A DNA stretch of 64,000 nt. It comes from Citrus sinensis. Lineage: Eukaryota; Streptophyta; Magnoliopsida; Sapindales; Rutaceae. Shown in pieces: positions 11,454-23,451 of this stretch. The notes below the pieces were generated by a model. That model was not told where the DNA came from, did not search any database, and saw only the letters and a program-made list of their open reading frames with translations. The number at the start of each line of letters is the position of its first letter. Position 1 is the first letter of the stretch. The stretch lies in NCBI RefSeq assembly GCF_022201045.2, contig NC_068563.1, forward strand, positions 2,542,001 through 2,606,000. Reading direction: 5' to 3'. Made by a program: the position numbers and the translations under genes.

Positions 11454-12131
11454 ATGGCTCACTCAGCTTTCTTCTTCATTTGCATGCTAGCCCTAGCAGC
11501 ATTGCATGGCATCCATGCGGTCGAGTATATAGTCAACAATAGGGCAACAACAACCCCCGGCGGTATCCGATTCCAGAACGACCTTGGAGACGAATACACC
11601 AAGCAAAGAATGGCTGCGGCCTCCGAATTCATCTGGAGAATCTTTCATCAAAACACTCCCGCACAGCGCATTAACCACCAAAAAGTGATCCTCTTCGTCG
11701 ATCAAGAGTCAAAGTACATAGCTTACGTCGTCAATAATGAACTCCACATACATGATGATTACATCCAAGGCATAAAAGGTGATATCAAGTGGGATTTCAA
11801 CGGAGTATTGTTTCACGAGATGGCACATATTTGGCAAAACGGGATCGGGAAAGCTCCCGGAGAAGTGATCGAAGGGATAGCCGATTACGTTAGGTTGAAG
11901 GCGAATTATATTCCGCCTCATTGGGTGAAACCAGGAGGCGGCGAGAGGTGGAATCAGGGCTATGATGTTACGGCTAGGTTTTTGGATTATTGTAATAGAT
12001 TGAGAAATGGGTTCGTTGCCGAGCTGAACAAGAAGATTGAAGATGGGTATAGTGATCGTTACTTTGTTGATTTGCTAGGCAAGAATGTTGATCAATTGTG
12101 GAGAGAATACAAAGCCAAGTTTGCAAATTAA
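11454..12131 (+). CDS. Plant basic secretory protein (BSP2), PR-17-like
   Basis: Intronless gene for 225 residues of the basic secretory protein family. The frame is open upstream to an ATG at 11376, but the ATG at 11454 is preferred because a signal peptide (MAHSAFFFICMLALAALHG, cleavage after HA-22) begins there and matches the start of BSP1. The metallopeptidase-like motif is HEMAH at 121-125, with A where the other three genes have T. EGIADYVRLKA follows from 140. The WQW after the motif is WQN here, and the loop after it is shorter. It is the most diverged of the four, with VEY instead of VDY at the mature N-terminus. A secreted defence role is inferred from the family. Confidence 0.92.
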   Translation: MAHSAFFFICMLALAALHGIHAVEYIVNNRATTTPGGIRFQNDLGDEYTKQRMAAASEFIWRIFHQNTPAQRINHQKVILFVDQESKYIAYVVNNELHIHDDYIQGIKGDIKWDFNGVLFHEMAHIWQNGIGKAPGEVIEGIADYVRLKANYIPPHWVKPGGGERWNQGYDVTARFLDYCNRLRNGFVAELNKKIEDGYSDRYFVDLLGKNVDQLWREYKAKFAN

Positions 12132-12507
12132 GCATGCAAGCATGCATGTTAGTTTTTTTAACTTTGTGTTATTATGTCTGAAAGATAATTAAAATAAGGT
12201 GATAGTATTTGTATTTTTCTTCTGGAAATTTTAAGACCTTGCTAGTCGTTTTGCTACAATACTTCCACAATTCACAGCCATATATGATGTGATTTTCTTT
12301 TTATTTTTCAATCTGAATATCTGATTGCAACGGTAGTGTTCCAATTTATAATAGAATCAAACAAGTACACCACGACATTATTTCTGTTTGTTTTGGGTTG
12401 AGTTTAAAATCAGTCACCCAAATGTTCGGGGGTTGGGTTGGGTTGGGTTATTTAGAAAACATTCATCAACTCACAAGACCCAACCCAAACAATAGATACA
12501 TGTATTA

Positions 12508-13750
12508 ACATATAGTGTCACAAGTCACTTTTGATTTGTCTAATTTCTAAAATATTCTCTATAATATATATATATATACACACACGTTATCTTCTTGGTG
12601 GTTAGATTCACTGCCCAAGATTTTGCTGCTCCTGTATCGTGATGCTCAGGGGTTTACGAATTATTGTCTTAAGTCATTTTGGTTTTTGTTGTTTATGCAT
12701 TTTTGCACATATATCTTTCTAGACAACATTTTGTTAAGAATTAGTTGTTAATGGGCTTTTCTAGCTTCATATAGTTTGTTTTGGGGGTAGGGCTTATTTT
12801 ATTCCCATATTTAGATGTCATTTTTTTTAAAATTTCATTAAATTTCCCTCGTGACATCTGCTAAAAAAAAAGAATTCTTGCCTTAATTCTTGATTCTCGA
12901 ACAATCGTCTTATGTAAATTACTAAATCGCTAATGGAGAGTGAAACCTATCAAGTTAAAATTTAAATTATCAAAATTTCTTTAATCATTGAAGAGATATG
13001 TTAATGTGCTTGAACGTTTGAAGCATATAATTAAACAAGAACTTTAAAAATTCACATAATATAAATAACTCTCTCTCTCTCTCTTTTCTAATTCAATAAA
13101 ATCTCCCTCTCTTTCTCTCCGTTGTTGCCTTTTTTTGTGTATTTAATCATTTGGTATCCGAAAACTACATTAGGCCCCAACTAATTCAGATTCGAGCCGA
13201 GTAGGACCACTAGGGCGGCAAAGCTCTCTCAACAAGTATTTAACGCAGTTGCATTCTCAAGTCTCGAACCGAGGACGGTAGTTAAATTAGAATAACTCCA
13301 TGTCAATTGACCTACGTACTTGTTGGTGGCTTTTTTAATTCAATAAGATACCTCCTTGTAATTAATTCCATATTGATTTATATAATAAGTAGGAGTCCTG
13401 CCTAACTCTCCACCTCTTTAGTGGTTATTAATTTAAAAACAAAATTCAATAAGATTTCTCATCAGACCTTTATCTTTAGTTTTACCCGTTACAACCATTT
13501 AACTAAACTATAGAAGATTTAGACCAAATAAATGAGTTACGTGAATCTTAGAAGAATCAAATCACTTTACTTGTAAGTATTTCCTAGCTAATTAATTAGG
13601 TTAATTGAAAAAGTCTTTGCTAAGCCTGATCCTCACCATTGGTACAATCCCATAAAAAACTAAGGAGAAGTCTCATATTCTAGAATTAATTTAATTCAAC
13701 AAAGACTAGATCTTCTTTTTCAATTCAGCCGTTTGGAGTGGGATTTTTGG
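12508..13750. repeat. Tandem duplication, copy 1 (1243 bp)
   Basis: Begins ACATATAGTGTCACAAGTC and ends GGATTTTTGG. The next 1.23 kb is the same sequence again with scattered substitutions and small indels. It contains a TA/CA microsatellite, a CT microsatellite and a minus-strand tRNA-type SINE, and no gene. Confidence 0.92.
13130..13321 (-). mobile_element. tRNA-derived SINE in duplication copy 1
   Basis: Read on the minus strand it has an A-box-like TAGGTCAATTGAC, a B box GGTTCGAGACTTGAG and a tail ending in an A run (13130-13136). Its 3' region (CGAATCTGAATTAGTTGG and the GGATACCAAATGATT that follows) matches the tail of the SINE at 22159-22341. Flanks GTTGTTGCC and GTTGGTGGC are a possible diverged target duplication. 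Confidence 0.6.
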
Positions 13751-14982
13751 ACATATAGTGTCACAAGTCACTTTTGATTTGTCTAATTTCTAAAATATTC
13801 TCTATAATATATATATATATACACACACACACGTTATCTTCTTGGTGGTTAGATTCACTGCCCAATATTTTGCTGCTCCTGTATCGTGATGCTCAGGGGT
13901 TTACGAATTATTGTCTTAAGTCATTTTGGTTTTTGTTGTTTATGCATTTTTGCACATATATCTTTCTAGACAACATTTTGTTAAGAATTAGTTGTTAATG
14001 GGCTTTTCTGGCTTCATATAGTTTGTTTTGTGGGTAGGGCTTATTTTATTCCCATATTCAGATGTCTTTTTTTTTTTAATTTCATTAAATTTCCCTCGTG
14101 ACATCTGCTAAAAAAAATAATTCTTGATTCTCCAACAATCGTCTCATGTAAATTACTAAATCGCTGATGGAGAGTGAAACCTGTCAAGTTAAAATTTAAA
14201 TTATCAAAATTTCTTTAATCATTGAAGAGATATGTTAATGTGCTTGAACGTTTGAAGCATATAATTAAACAAGAACTTTAAAAATTCACATAATATAAAT
14301 AACTCTCTCTCTCTCTCTTTTCTAATTCAATAAAATCTCCCTCTCTTTCTCTCCGTTTTTGCCTTTTTTGTGTATTAAATCATCTGGTATCCGAAGACTA
14401 CATTAGGCCCCGACTAATCCAGATTCGAGCCAGGTAGGACCACTAGGGCGGCAAAGCTCTTTCAACAAGTATTTAACGTAATTACATTCCCAAGCCTCAA
14501 ACCAAGGACGTTAGTTAAATTAGAATAACTCCATGTCAATTGATCTACGCACTTGTTGGTAGCTTTTTTAATTCAATAAGATACCTCCTTGTAATTAATT
14601 CTATATTGATTTATATAATAAATAGGAGTCTTGCCTAACTCTCCACCTCTTTAGTGGTTATTAATTTTTAAAAAAAAATCAATAAGATTTCTCATCATAT
14701 TTTTATCTTTAGCTTTACCCGTTACAACCATTTAACTAAACTATAGAAGATTTAGACCAAATAAATGAGTTACGTGAATCTTAGAAGAATCAAATCACTT
14801 TACTTGTAAGTATTTCCTAGCTAATTAATTAGGTTAATTGAAAAAGTCTTTGCTAAGCCTGATCCTCACCATTGGTACAATCCCATAAAAACTAAGGAGA
14901 AGTCTCATATTCTAGAATTAATTTAATTCAAGAAAGACCAGATCTTCCTTTCCAATTCAGCTGTATGGAGTTGGATTTTTGG
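13751..14982. repeat. Tandem duplication, copy 2 (1232 bp)
   Basis: Head-to-tail repeat of 12508-13750 with no spacer. It differs by substitutions, a slightly longer CA run and short indels. A 74-codon open frame at 13774-13998 is broken in copy 1 and is not taken as a gene. Confidence 0.92.
14362..14553 (-). mobile_element. tRNA-derived SINE in duplication copy 2
   Basis: The duplicate of the SINE in copy 1, carried along by the tandem duplication rather than inserted independently. Its B box is degraded (GGTTTGAGGCTTGGG on the minus strand). Confidence 0.55.
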
Positions 14983-15499
14983 ACTTTATTTTCTACGATA
15001 CATACATAATAATATATGCACGCCTGCTAAGTCTGCATGTAACTGACGCTTGACTTTGATTATTTATAGGATATACTATATATTCTTATGTTAGCGTGAG
15101 CGGTTTACGTTTGTTTTCGCTTATATCTGTTTGGTGTTTTCTGTTTGTTTTTTTCTATGGTTAATTTTCAGTTCCCTTTTTTTTTTTTTTTTTTTTTGGG
15201 TATTGTTTCATTGTACATGAGATAAAAATAATAAACAAAGACCTAAGACAAATATTTAAAGATTCCTCCGACCAATGTAACAACAATATATATAATCAAA
15301 ATTGACTAGATAGTTTCTTTGAAAGCCACTTGTTTTGGCTATTGATTCAAGTTGACTTTCTTCTAGGTAACTGTCTTTTTGTTTTATTCTATGGGGGAAA
15401 ATTAATTCGTGGAAAATTGCAAAACCAATGATATGTTTGTTTGTTTGTTTATTTTATTTCACACTTTGTTAGAGAGTTTAGCTATATATATGTGTAATA
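14983..15499. other. Intergenic sequence before the segmental duplication
   Basis: No gene seen. It contains a T run at about 15179-15197 and GTTT microsatellite-like repeats. Confidence 0.5.
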
Positions 15500-16417
15500 T
15501 TAACCAAGTTCAATAGCATATTTTAGAGGTGCTTAAACGTGGAGATTTTGTAGTATATCAAGTAATAATATATATAATGATATTTCATTATTCATTGTAA
15601 CAATAATTCTATGTTTTCAAATTCTAATTGATTTAGTATATGATATTAAGTTTGTATCCTAATTGATGTGACATTCGTGTAGTTTTCTTATTAGATCAAC
15701 CTATAAAATTAAAATGATAAGTAATCATGTGATTTTCTTTTTAATTATCACAACTCTTTGTAAATTGTAATTACTGAATCGATTATTGTATAAAGCAATG
15801 TGTATTTATAATTATGTATGGTGTGTGAGAAAAAAAAAATTATTTTTTTATAATGAACAATAAACTACCCACACTTATGAGGCAAGTAAATACATGCCCC
15901 CAATCCTAGGCAAAGAATCCGTGGTCTTTTTTTTTTTGAATTAATTAAGCATCAGGTTATTGTATTACACAAATATTTACAACTACTATGACAACAAGTC
16001 ATTGCACTGATATTTATAATCAAATATATATATAAGATTTATATTATTACATTTTCTATTCTATGAAGTACATGTTCAGCCAAATATTTCTCATGGAGGA
16101 GGACTGTTTCTACTCCACTCGTATTTTGTAAGAGAGAAAAAAAATGTGTGGTCCTCTTTAGTTGATAGGTAGGGAGTACAGGAAATAATTAAAACAGAGA
16201 GAGACATTTTAGAAGGATAAGATGGTCCATTTCTATATATACCAAATAAAATGCAATTTGTGGTGGAAATTGATAACTTTTTTTCCAGGGCGGCCACGAA
16301 AAAAGAAAAGCCCAAGTCAAAATCAACGCTGAAGTCACTTTTTTCAAATTTAAAATTTTATTAATAAGTTCATAAAATGTTTAGGTGATACTTTTATGCA
16401 CGGTAAAAAACGTTCAT

Positions 16418-16502
16418 GGGTTTGAAAATCAGCCACTATAGTGAGTGGTAAAACACTTTTTGTGGGATGGGGTTTGAGTCCCAAATGTATCTCGGTACAT
16501 AA
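16418..16502 (+). mobile_element. Possible SINE or tRNA-like remnant
   Basis: Contains AGTGAGTGGTAAAACAC (A-box-like) and GGGTTTGAGTCCC (B-box-like) at tRNA-like spacing. It is present in both duplication units (also near 22776-22865), so it predates the duplication. No cloverleaf can be folded around it. Confidence 0.35.
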
Positions 16503-16974
16503 TTTAGAAATATTGATCATTTTACGCTAATTATTCAATATCGCAGTAATCTTTAACATATGAATATTAAAATAAATAACTGTATAAAACTAGTAACACT
16601 GGACCAAATAAATTTTTTATAAAAATTACAAAAGTTAATGTAATATAAAATTATTGAGTGGATAAAAGTACTACATACATGGTTAGTTCATTTCATTCTC
16701 ATGTGTTGTTAGTTTCTTCATTCGATCCATACTTGTTATTCCATAACAATTTATACACAATTGTCTATATAAAGAATTCCGTGTGGCTCTAACATTAATC
16801 GTTTAAGAGAAAAAAAAAAAAAGAATCTTATGATATACTAATTAAAACACTTTTACATCAAACTCTGAATTTTGTAAGAATGAAAAGTCATTGTTATTGG
16901 CTGAGTCTAATATTTTGACCATATCTCATTAATTCTTTATCATGAACATAGCCCTTTCCTTGACCTTAAACTCT

Positions 16975-16984
16975 CTATATCAAC
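16975..16984 (+). promoter_or_regulatory. TATA-like box of BSP3
   Basis: CTATATCAAC, about 75-84 bases before the ATG. The paralogous position in BSP4 reads CATATAAAC, closer to the consensus. Confidence 0.5.
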
Positions 16985-17058
16985 CATGGAGTCTCAACAC
17001 AATTCTTGTACCAAAAATAACAACCAAAAACTAGCTAGCTCTTCTTAATTAATTCCCC

Positions 17059-17754
17059 ATGGCTCTCTTCAACAAGCATCTCCTCTCGTTGCTGCTAACC
17101 CTAGCAGCAACACAAGCCGTCCACGCAGTCGACTACGTCGTGACCAACACCGCCCCCACAACCGCCGGCGGGGCCCGTTTCAACAACGAGATCGGTGCCG
17201 ACTACAGCAGGCAAACCCTGGCATCCGCCACAGACTTCATATGGAGAACCTTCCAACAGACCAACCCGGCTGACAGAAAAAACGTACAGAAAGTCAGCTT
17301 GTTCGTCGATGACATGGACGGCGTCGCGTATTCCAGCAACAATGAGATTCACGCAAGTGCAAGATACATAGGAAGTTATTCCGGCGACCTGAAGAGAGAA
17401 ATCACCGGGGTGCTTTATCACGAGATGACGCATATATGGCAGTGGAACGGCAACGGGCAGACTCCCGGGGGATTGATCGAAGGGATTGCCGATTTTGTGA
17501 GGCTGAAGGCTAACTACGCCCCGAGCCACTGGGTGCAGCCGGGGCAGGGGGATAGGTGGGATCAAGGGTATGACGTAACGGCTAGGTTTTTGGATTATCT
17601 TAACAGTCTGAGAAATGGCTTTGTTGCTGAGCTTAACAAGAAGATGAGAACTGGGTATAGCGCTAACTATTTTGTTGAGCTTCTGGGGAAGAATGTTGAT
17701 CAGCTATGGCGTGATTACAAGGCTAAGTATGGAAAATCCTCAATGCTTGCTTGA
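17059..17754 (+). CDS. Plant basic secretory protein (BSP3), PR-17-like
   Basis: Intronless gene for 231 residues of the basic secretory protein family. The signal peptide is residues 1-23 (ending VHA), then VDYVVTN. HEMTHIWQWN is at 121-130 and EGIADFVRLKA from 141. The C-terminus is five residues longer than in BSP4 (SSMLA) because the stop that ends BSP4 reads TCC here. The coding sequence is clearly richer in GC than its flanks. It is the recent tandem paralogue of BSP4, with about 17 amino-acid differences in 226 positions by my count. It lies convergent to the MTK pseudogene. Secretion to the apoplast is predicted. A defence or proteolytic role follows from the family and is not shown by the sequence. 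Confidence 0.94.
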   Translation: MALFNKHLLSLLLTLAATQAVHAVDYVVTNTAPTTAGGARFNNEIGADYSRQTLASATDFIWRTFQQTNPADRKNVQKVSLFVDDMDGVAYSSNNEIHASARYIGSYSGDLKREITGVLYHEMTHIWQWNGNGQTPGGLIEGIADFVRLKANYAPSHWVQPGQGDRWDQGYDVTARFLDYLNSLRNGFVAELNKKMRTGYSANYFVELLGKNVDQLWRDYKAKYGKSSMLA

Positions 17755-19195
17755 GTATTTGATAATAAGATGTTAGTGGGTTTTATTTATTATAAGGTAA
17801 GCTGTGTATTTATTAATTAATAATATGTCTAAATGACAGTTAATAAAATTCTAATTCTGCAACTGTGTGGATTGTTTGGGAATGGCTAGCTATTTGGTTG
17901 GGCAACATCATTAATTTATTGGTTTGTGTATTAGTTTGAAATAAAATGCTGTCCTCGCTTATATACAAACATACATATTTACTCTTCATGAACACTTCGG
18001 CTTAAAAGTCACCAAATTCGAACAACAGAATTTTGCATCACATAGCTGCTTGTTATATTAATTTTATATATATATATATATTTAATTAATAAATTTCCAC
18101 CCTTCCATAGAGTTTCCCCAAAAAAATTGAAAAAAAAATCCACCAAACATGTTTATTCTACTAATTAACTTGATAACGCTTTTAGTATATACGCCTTTCT
18201 TCGAGAAGCAACTTTGCTAGTTCGAGAGCTTGCCGCTCACAAGCTGCTCGCTTGCTATCATCCTTAATTGATTCAAAATCCTCAACATGGGCTACACCGA
18301 CAATCCTCATATCAATCAAAACGAAAAAAACTTCATGTTATGTAGATTCACAGGATTAAATCTAAATATATTTGACGACTAAAATGATTTTGAGACACAA
18401 GTTACACATCAAAATTTTAAACAATTTGATACTGCATGAACAATTTATGGAACAAAACAACCGTCAACGTAAGTACTTATTTGATATAACTTATCTAGTA
18501 ACCATAATACTTATTTAATCTCATCAATTCTTTACAAATCTTTTTTTTTTTTGTTCGAATTTTTTTTACTGGAGTTTTTTAAAATTAAAGAAGCTATTTT
18601 CAATCTATTAATTAGGGAGCAAATGTTAAAAAAAATTAAAATATTATAATTTCTAAAATATCTTTTACTTATTTGACAATATTATTTCATAACATAACTT
18701 TAAAAAATTTGTGTATTAAAGTAATTGTACAATTTTAAATAAAAACTCTCATTGACAACAAACAATTATTTTTTTATTTTTTAAAAAAATGTAAAAGCTC
18801 TACTAGTGAAGCTCTATTTGAAAAGATACACCAAATGAAGCCTAAAATTAACATTATTGATACATCTTTTCAAGAGGAAACACGGAGCCATTCAAGCTAA
18901 ACAAAATTAGAACCCCAATTCATCTGTTTTTCTTTGAGACTCAGTTCCTGCTTTTGGGATTTACAATGATTTGTCAAGCAAGGCTTTTCAAAGGTCTAAC
19001 GCACAAATTGATCGATAAAAGAACATCCATCGACATTTTGTTATCAAAATATAGAAGAAATGTAATATAGCTACGGACAGTATCCCAAATGATAAAAGAG
19101 TCTACTCCTGACAAAATAGGATTGTAACCAATCAAAAACAGATCAAGACGGCTCTACTAAAAGTTAGCAAAAGAAGGAAATGGGGTCACTGTGAG

Positions 19196-20497
19196 TAGGG
19201 GTGGGCATAAACCCACAACCTATGGGTTTATCCAAACTCAAACCAAATTAAATGGTTTAGGTTGGGTAAATCATGAAAATGGGTTAGATGTGGGTTTTAT
19301 GTAGAAAACCATTTCATTATGGTTTGGGTATGGTTTACCCATGAGTTATGGACAAAACCCCAACACTCAAATTTTTCAAATGAAATAAATGAAAACAAAA
19401 TAAATGAACACAAATAAGTGAAAGACCACTATTAAATTTTTTACAGCGTGATCAATTGTCAACAGTTATAAAATGAAAATAACAGTAAAAATAAATTTAA
19501 ATTAAATAAATATTGTTGTAAATAACATAAATTTTTTTTCTTATTTATAAAAATAATTCCTCCAACATGGAAAGATCATCATAGAAAGAGCAGGAGACTC
19601 TACTCAGAAGAAATTTATTATTTATCTTATAGTAAATTTTTATTTGTCATTCAAGTTTTCTTATAATAATTTTTTTTATCATTTGACTAATAATTTTCTT
19701 ATATATTTATTATAAGAAAATTTTCACAAAATAAATAAGTATAAAAAAATTTTATTATTAATTTTTTTGTTCATATCAAAACATATATTTCTTATTTTTA
19801 ATGCTTTATTTTTTATTTAGTTTCTATTCATGTGATTTATTTAATTTAGAATAAATATAAATAAAAGAGTAGTTGAAAATAATGGTAATATTGTAAATTT
19901 ATACTATTATGGGGGGTTTTGGCCATTATAAAAGCAGAAGGGGGAAAAATAATATATGTTGATTACTGTAGGGGGGAAACTGGCAATCTCCCTAAAATTA
20001 AACATATAAGTAGACAACATAACGCAAAACTACCAAAACGATAAATAAAAACAAATATTACATAACTAAATAAATAACAAGTGGCAAAATTTATTATTAG
20101 ATTGTTAATGTCATGTTTGTGAAAGTTTATTATTAAAGTGTACGTTCTTATTTATTGAGAAATAATAATTTTTGTGATTAAACTTTATTTTGATTTTGTA
20201 GTATTCTTTAATTTAAGGATTAAGTTATTGTAAAATTTATAATTTTTATCCACTATATTTTTTTATATTTTAATATCAATTTAATAATTAATAACAATTA
20301 ATAATTATTATAATTTTGATATAATTAAATTTTATTAAAATAAAAATTATTTTGATAATAAAATTCAAACCAAACCCAAATGGTTTGGTTTGGTTTGGGT
20401 TAAAAATATTTGGATTGGTTTGGGTTGGATCCAAATTTTTATAATTTAGTTTGGGTTGACTTAAAATCCAACCCAAACCAACTCATGCTCACCCCTA
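19196..20497. mobile_element. Non-autonomous hAT element, 1302 bp
   Basis: Terminal inverted repeats TAGGGGTGGGCAT and TAGGGGTGAGCAT, flanked by the perfect 8-bp duplication ACTGTGAG (19188-19195 and 20498-20505). The intact MTK intron shows the empty site (CCTGTGAGTGTTGG near 29038). The interior is AT-rich with no transposase frame. The subterminal parts repeat AACCCAAACCA-like motifs on opposite strands. Confidence 0.93.
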
Positions 20498-20974
20498 ACT
20501 GTGAGTGTTGGAACTAGGAATAAAGAAAATAAATGAACAAACTAAAAAGACTTAAACTCACCTTATCATTTTGGCAGCACCAAATCCAAGGGTGTCATGG
20601 AATAGATCTTTCATAAATTTTTCTTGTACAAGCTACTGAAGCTCGGGCTTGTTATAAATTTCTGGAAGGTATGCCTCACCAGAACCATCCCTGTGTTGAT
20701 GCCAAAGTGCAGTGAATTTCTTGTGGAACAGAGTCCAAGTCTCTTCAATTGTCCTCCAAATCCACTCCTTGTATTCCTACACGTAGATGTAAATTTAAGA
20801 CATGACCCTTAAGAAACGAGTAAATAGAAGTTGAACCCTGCAAGAATGTTTATAACTTATCCATTCCCCGTGATAAGAAACATGAAATGCTAGTTGCTTT
20901 AATTCTTGACTAGAAATGAAGGATAGCCCAATCCAACCCCACACCCCTGGCTACTCCCCAAGTTGAAATATCTT

Positions 20975-20981
20975 CCCCCCC

Positions 20982-21002
<21 letters not shown>
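20975..21002 (+). repeat. C28 homopolymer in MTK pseudogene intron 4
   Basis: An uninterrupted run of 28 C followed by A10. The intact MTK intron has no C run at the matching place. Confidence 0.95.
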
Positions 21003-21012
<10 letters not shown>

Positions 21013-22158
21013 AGAGAGAAGACATGCCCGTACAATCATGCTTTCATTTGTCTCTAAATAGGAAATACAAGATTATAATCAGCATCATTACAAGTTTTGT
21101 GGCTTAATATATACTAAAAACCATAAAGTTTCAGCTTTAATTTAAAAAACTACCAGCAGCGGCTTAAATTCATTTTCCTGTGTTTTGACGCCTTCTCTTG
21201 ATGCGATTTGTGCACCTTCAGCTAGAAATATATTTTGTTGCCTGAAGATAGTATGAGTTATGCAATTTGACTTTCTTTTTTTTTTTACATGCTAATACTA
21301 TAACCTGAAGAAGATGGTCATAAAGAACTAAAGACCCAATAGGAAGAAAAGAGAAACAGAGAATGAAAGCAGAGAGAAGAAAGAAAGATAGAGAGACGTA
21401 CTTTCCGGTCATTCCCTTCATGAGCATGTCCATCTTGGGCAAAAAAGGGCAAAATCAAGTTTCCGACAAAAGCTCCAATGTCAAAACCCATTGGTCTATA
21501 AAATGCAAATTCTGGATCTATAACCTGAGTTGAATTAGGGGTGTCCATAACAGAGCCAGTGTGGAGATCTCCATGTATCAGGGCTTGTGCTCTTTCACAG
21601 AACCTATGGTAAAGGGAGCTTTGATATATTATAAAGGAAAATTTAAAAAACAAAGAGTCTACGCACTACGAAAAGAAACAGTACCGAGGACGAAATATTA
21701 TTATACATGGATTCCAACCCAGCAACTTCGAGCTTTAATGTATTATCCTCCCGAGCAGCCTCAGCGTCACGATCAAGATAAGGAGAAGTCCAACGGTTAA
21801 ACTTAGATACTTTGTAGGGGTCCGAGAAAACAACCTGCTCAGTGAGCCTGCATAGCTCCACATTCCCACAAAATTCAGCAACTGCAACAAAAATTAAAGC
21901 AAGCACATTTGCTACATTTGATCAAACAAGTTAACCAAGTTCGATCGCATATTTTAGAGGTGCTTAAACGTAAAGATTCTGTGGTGTACCAAGTAATAAT
22001 ATATATAATGATATTTCATTTTTTATTGTAACAATAATTCTATCCTCTCAAATTCTAAATGATTTAGTATATGATATTAAGTTTGAATCTTAATTAATGT
22101 GACATTCCTGTAATTTTCTTACAGTATCAATATATAGAATTAAAATGATAAGTAATCA

Positions 22159-22341
22159 ACCAAATGGTTGTGGCTCAATTGGCAGCGCAGACTGAATTTG
22201 TGGAAAGAGCTCTCGGGTTTGATCCCCACTAAACACACTATTTGAGAGGGATAAAGAGCCTTAACTGTGACTACACTCCAAATCCAGATTAGTCAAGGCT
22301 CAATGCTGTCGCGAGTTACCGGATGATTTACAAAAAAAAAA
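22159..22341 (+). mobile_element. tRNA-derived SINE with perfect target duplication
   Basis: A-box-like TGGCTCAATTGG, B box GGGTTTGATCCCC and a 3' A run. It is flanked by a perfect 15-bp duplication AATGATAAGTAATCA (22144-22158 and 22342-22356). The paralogous position in unit 1 (about 15715-15730) has the single uninterrupted copy, so the insertion happened after the duplication. Confidence 0.95.
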
Positions 22342-23371
22342 AATGATAAGTAATCAAGTGATTTTTTTTTTTCAATTATCACAACTCTTTATAAATTGTA
22401 ATTACTTAATTGATTATTGTATAAACTAATGCGTATTTATAAGTGTGTATGGTGTGTGCGAAAAAAAAAATTATTGTTTTATAATGAACAACAAACTTCC
22501 CAGTTCCCACTCTTATGAGGCAAGTAAATACATGCCGCCAATCCTGGGCAAAGGATCCGTAGTCCTCTCTAGTTGATGGGTAGGGAGTACAGGAAAAAAT
22601 TAAAACAGAGAGAGACATTTTAGAAGGATAAGATGGTCCACTTCTATATATACGAAACCAAATAAAATGCGTTTTGTGGTGAAAATTGAAAACTTTTTTC
22701 AGGGCGCCAGTGAAAAAAGCAAAGTCCAAGTCAAAATCAACACTGAAGCCACTTTTTTTCAATTTTAAAACATAAATGGATTTGAAAATCAGCCACTATG
22801 GTGAGTGGTAAAACACCTTTTTGTGGGATGGGGTTTGAGTCCCAAATTTATCTCGGTGCATAATTTAGAAAATTTGATCATTTTATTCAATATCTCAGTA
22901 ATCTTTAATGTATGAATATTAAAATAAATAAATGTATAAAACTAGTAACACTGGACCAAATAAATTTTTTATACAAATTATAAAAGTTAATGTAATATAA
23001 GATTATTGATTGGATAAAAAATTCTACATACATGATCTACATTGTTAGTTCATTTCATTCTTATGTGTTGTTAATTTCTTCATTCGATCCATACTTGTTA
23101 TTCCATAAAAATTTATACGCAATTGTCTATATGAAGAATTCCGTGTGGCTCTAAAATTAATCGTTTAAGAGAAAGTAAAAAATGAATCTCATGATATACT
23201 AATAAAAATACTTGTATTTTTGTAAGCATGAAAATTCATCGTTATTGGCTGAGCCTAATATTTTGGCCATATTTAACATCATGAACCAAAGGGACTACCC
23301 TGCTTCTATTATATCCATATCTTATTAACTCTTTATCATGAATATGACCCTTTCGTTGACCTCAAACTCTC

Positions 23372-23380
23372 CATATAAAC
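23372..23380 (+). promoter_or_regulatory. TATA box of BSP4
   Basis: CATATAAAC, about 72 bases before the ATG, at the position paralogous to the weaker BSP3 element. Confidence 0.55.
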
Positions 23381-23451
23381 CATGGAGTCTCAACAATTCT
23401 TGTACCAAAATACCAACCAAAAACTAGCTAGCTCTTCTTAATTAATTCCCC

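Larger units (their letters stand above)
18192..21881 (-). pseudogene. 5-methylthioribose kinase pseudogene (exons 3-6, truncated)
   Basis: Matches the intact MTK gene at 28017-31700, exon by exon: exon 3 21707-21881 (175 nt), exon 4 21402-21603 (202 nt), exon 5 20562-20776 (215 nt) and part of exon 6 18192-18308. Exon lengths in 3-5 are unchanged. Lesions: exons 1 and 2 and the promoter are absent because the duplication ended in intron 2. Exon 5 has a TAG (20633-20635, minus strand) where the intact gene has CAG. The exon 6 acceptor AG is changed to AT at 18309-18310. The last 19 codons, including the stop, are lost at a deletion joining 18193 to sequence matching 28074. Intron 5 carries a 1.3-kb hAT element. 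It cannot make a kinase. A non-coding transcript is possible but unproven. Confidence 0.95.
15500..21930. repeat. Segmental duplication, unit 1 (BSP3 + MTK pseudogene)
   Basis: Starts TTAACCAAGTTC, the same sequence that starts unit 2 at 21931, and ends inside MTK intron 2 at the position matching 30541. Relative to unit 2 it lacks 25645-28073, the MULE-type element and the SINE. It has an extra hAT element. Homology covers the promoter, coding region and 3' flank of the BSP gene, then MTK exons 6 to 3. Confidence 0.92.

Noticed and set aside
13774..13998. 74-codon frame in the tandem duplication
   Set aside because: Starts in a TA/CA microsatellite and is not preserved in the other copy. 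No domain seen.
17101..17565. 154-codon minus-strand open frame opposite BSP3, also present opposite BSP4 (23494-23958)
   Set aside because: It persists in both copies because the sense codon usage is GC-rich and the paralogues are recent. The peptide has no recognisable domain, and BSP1 and BSP2 have no matching frame.
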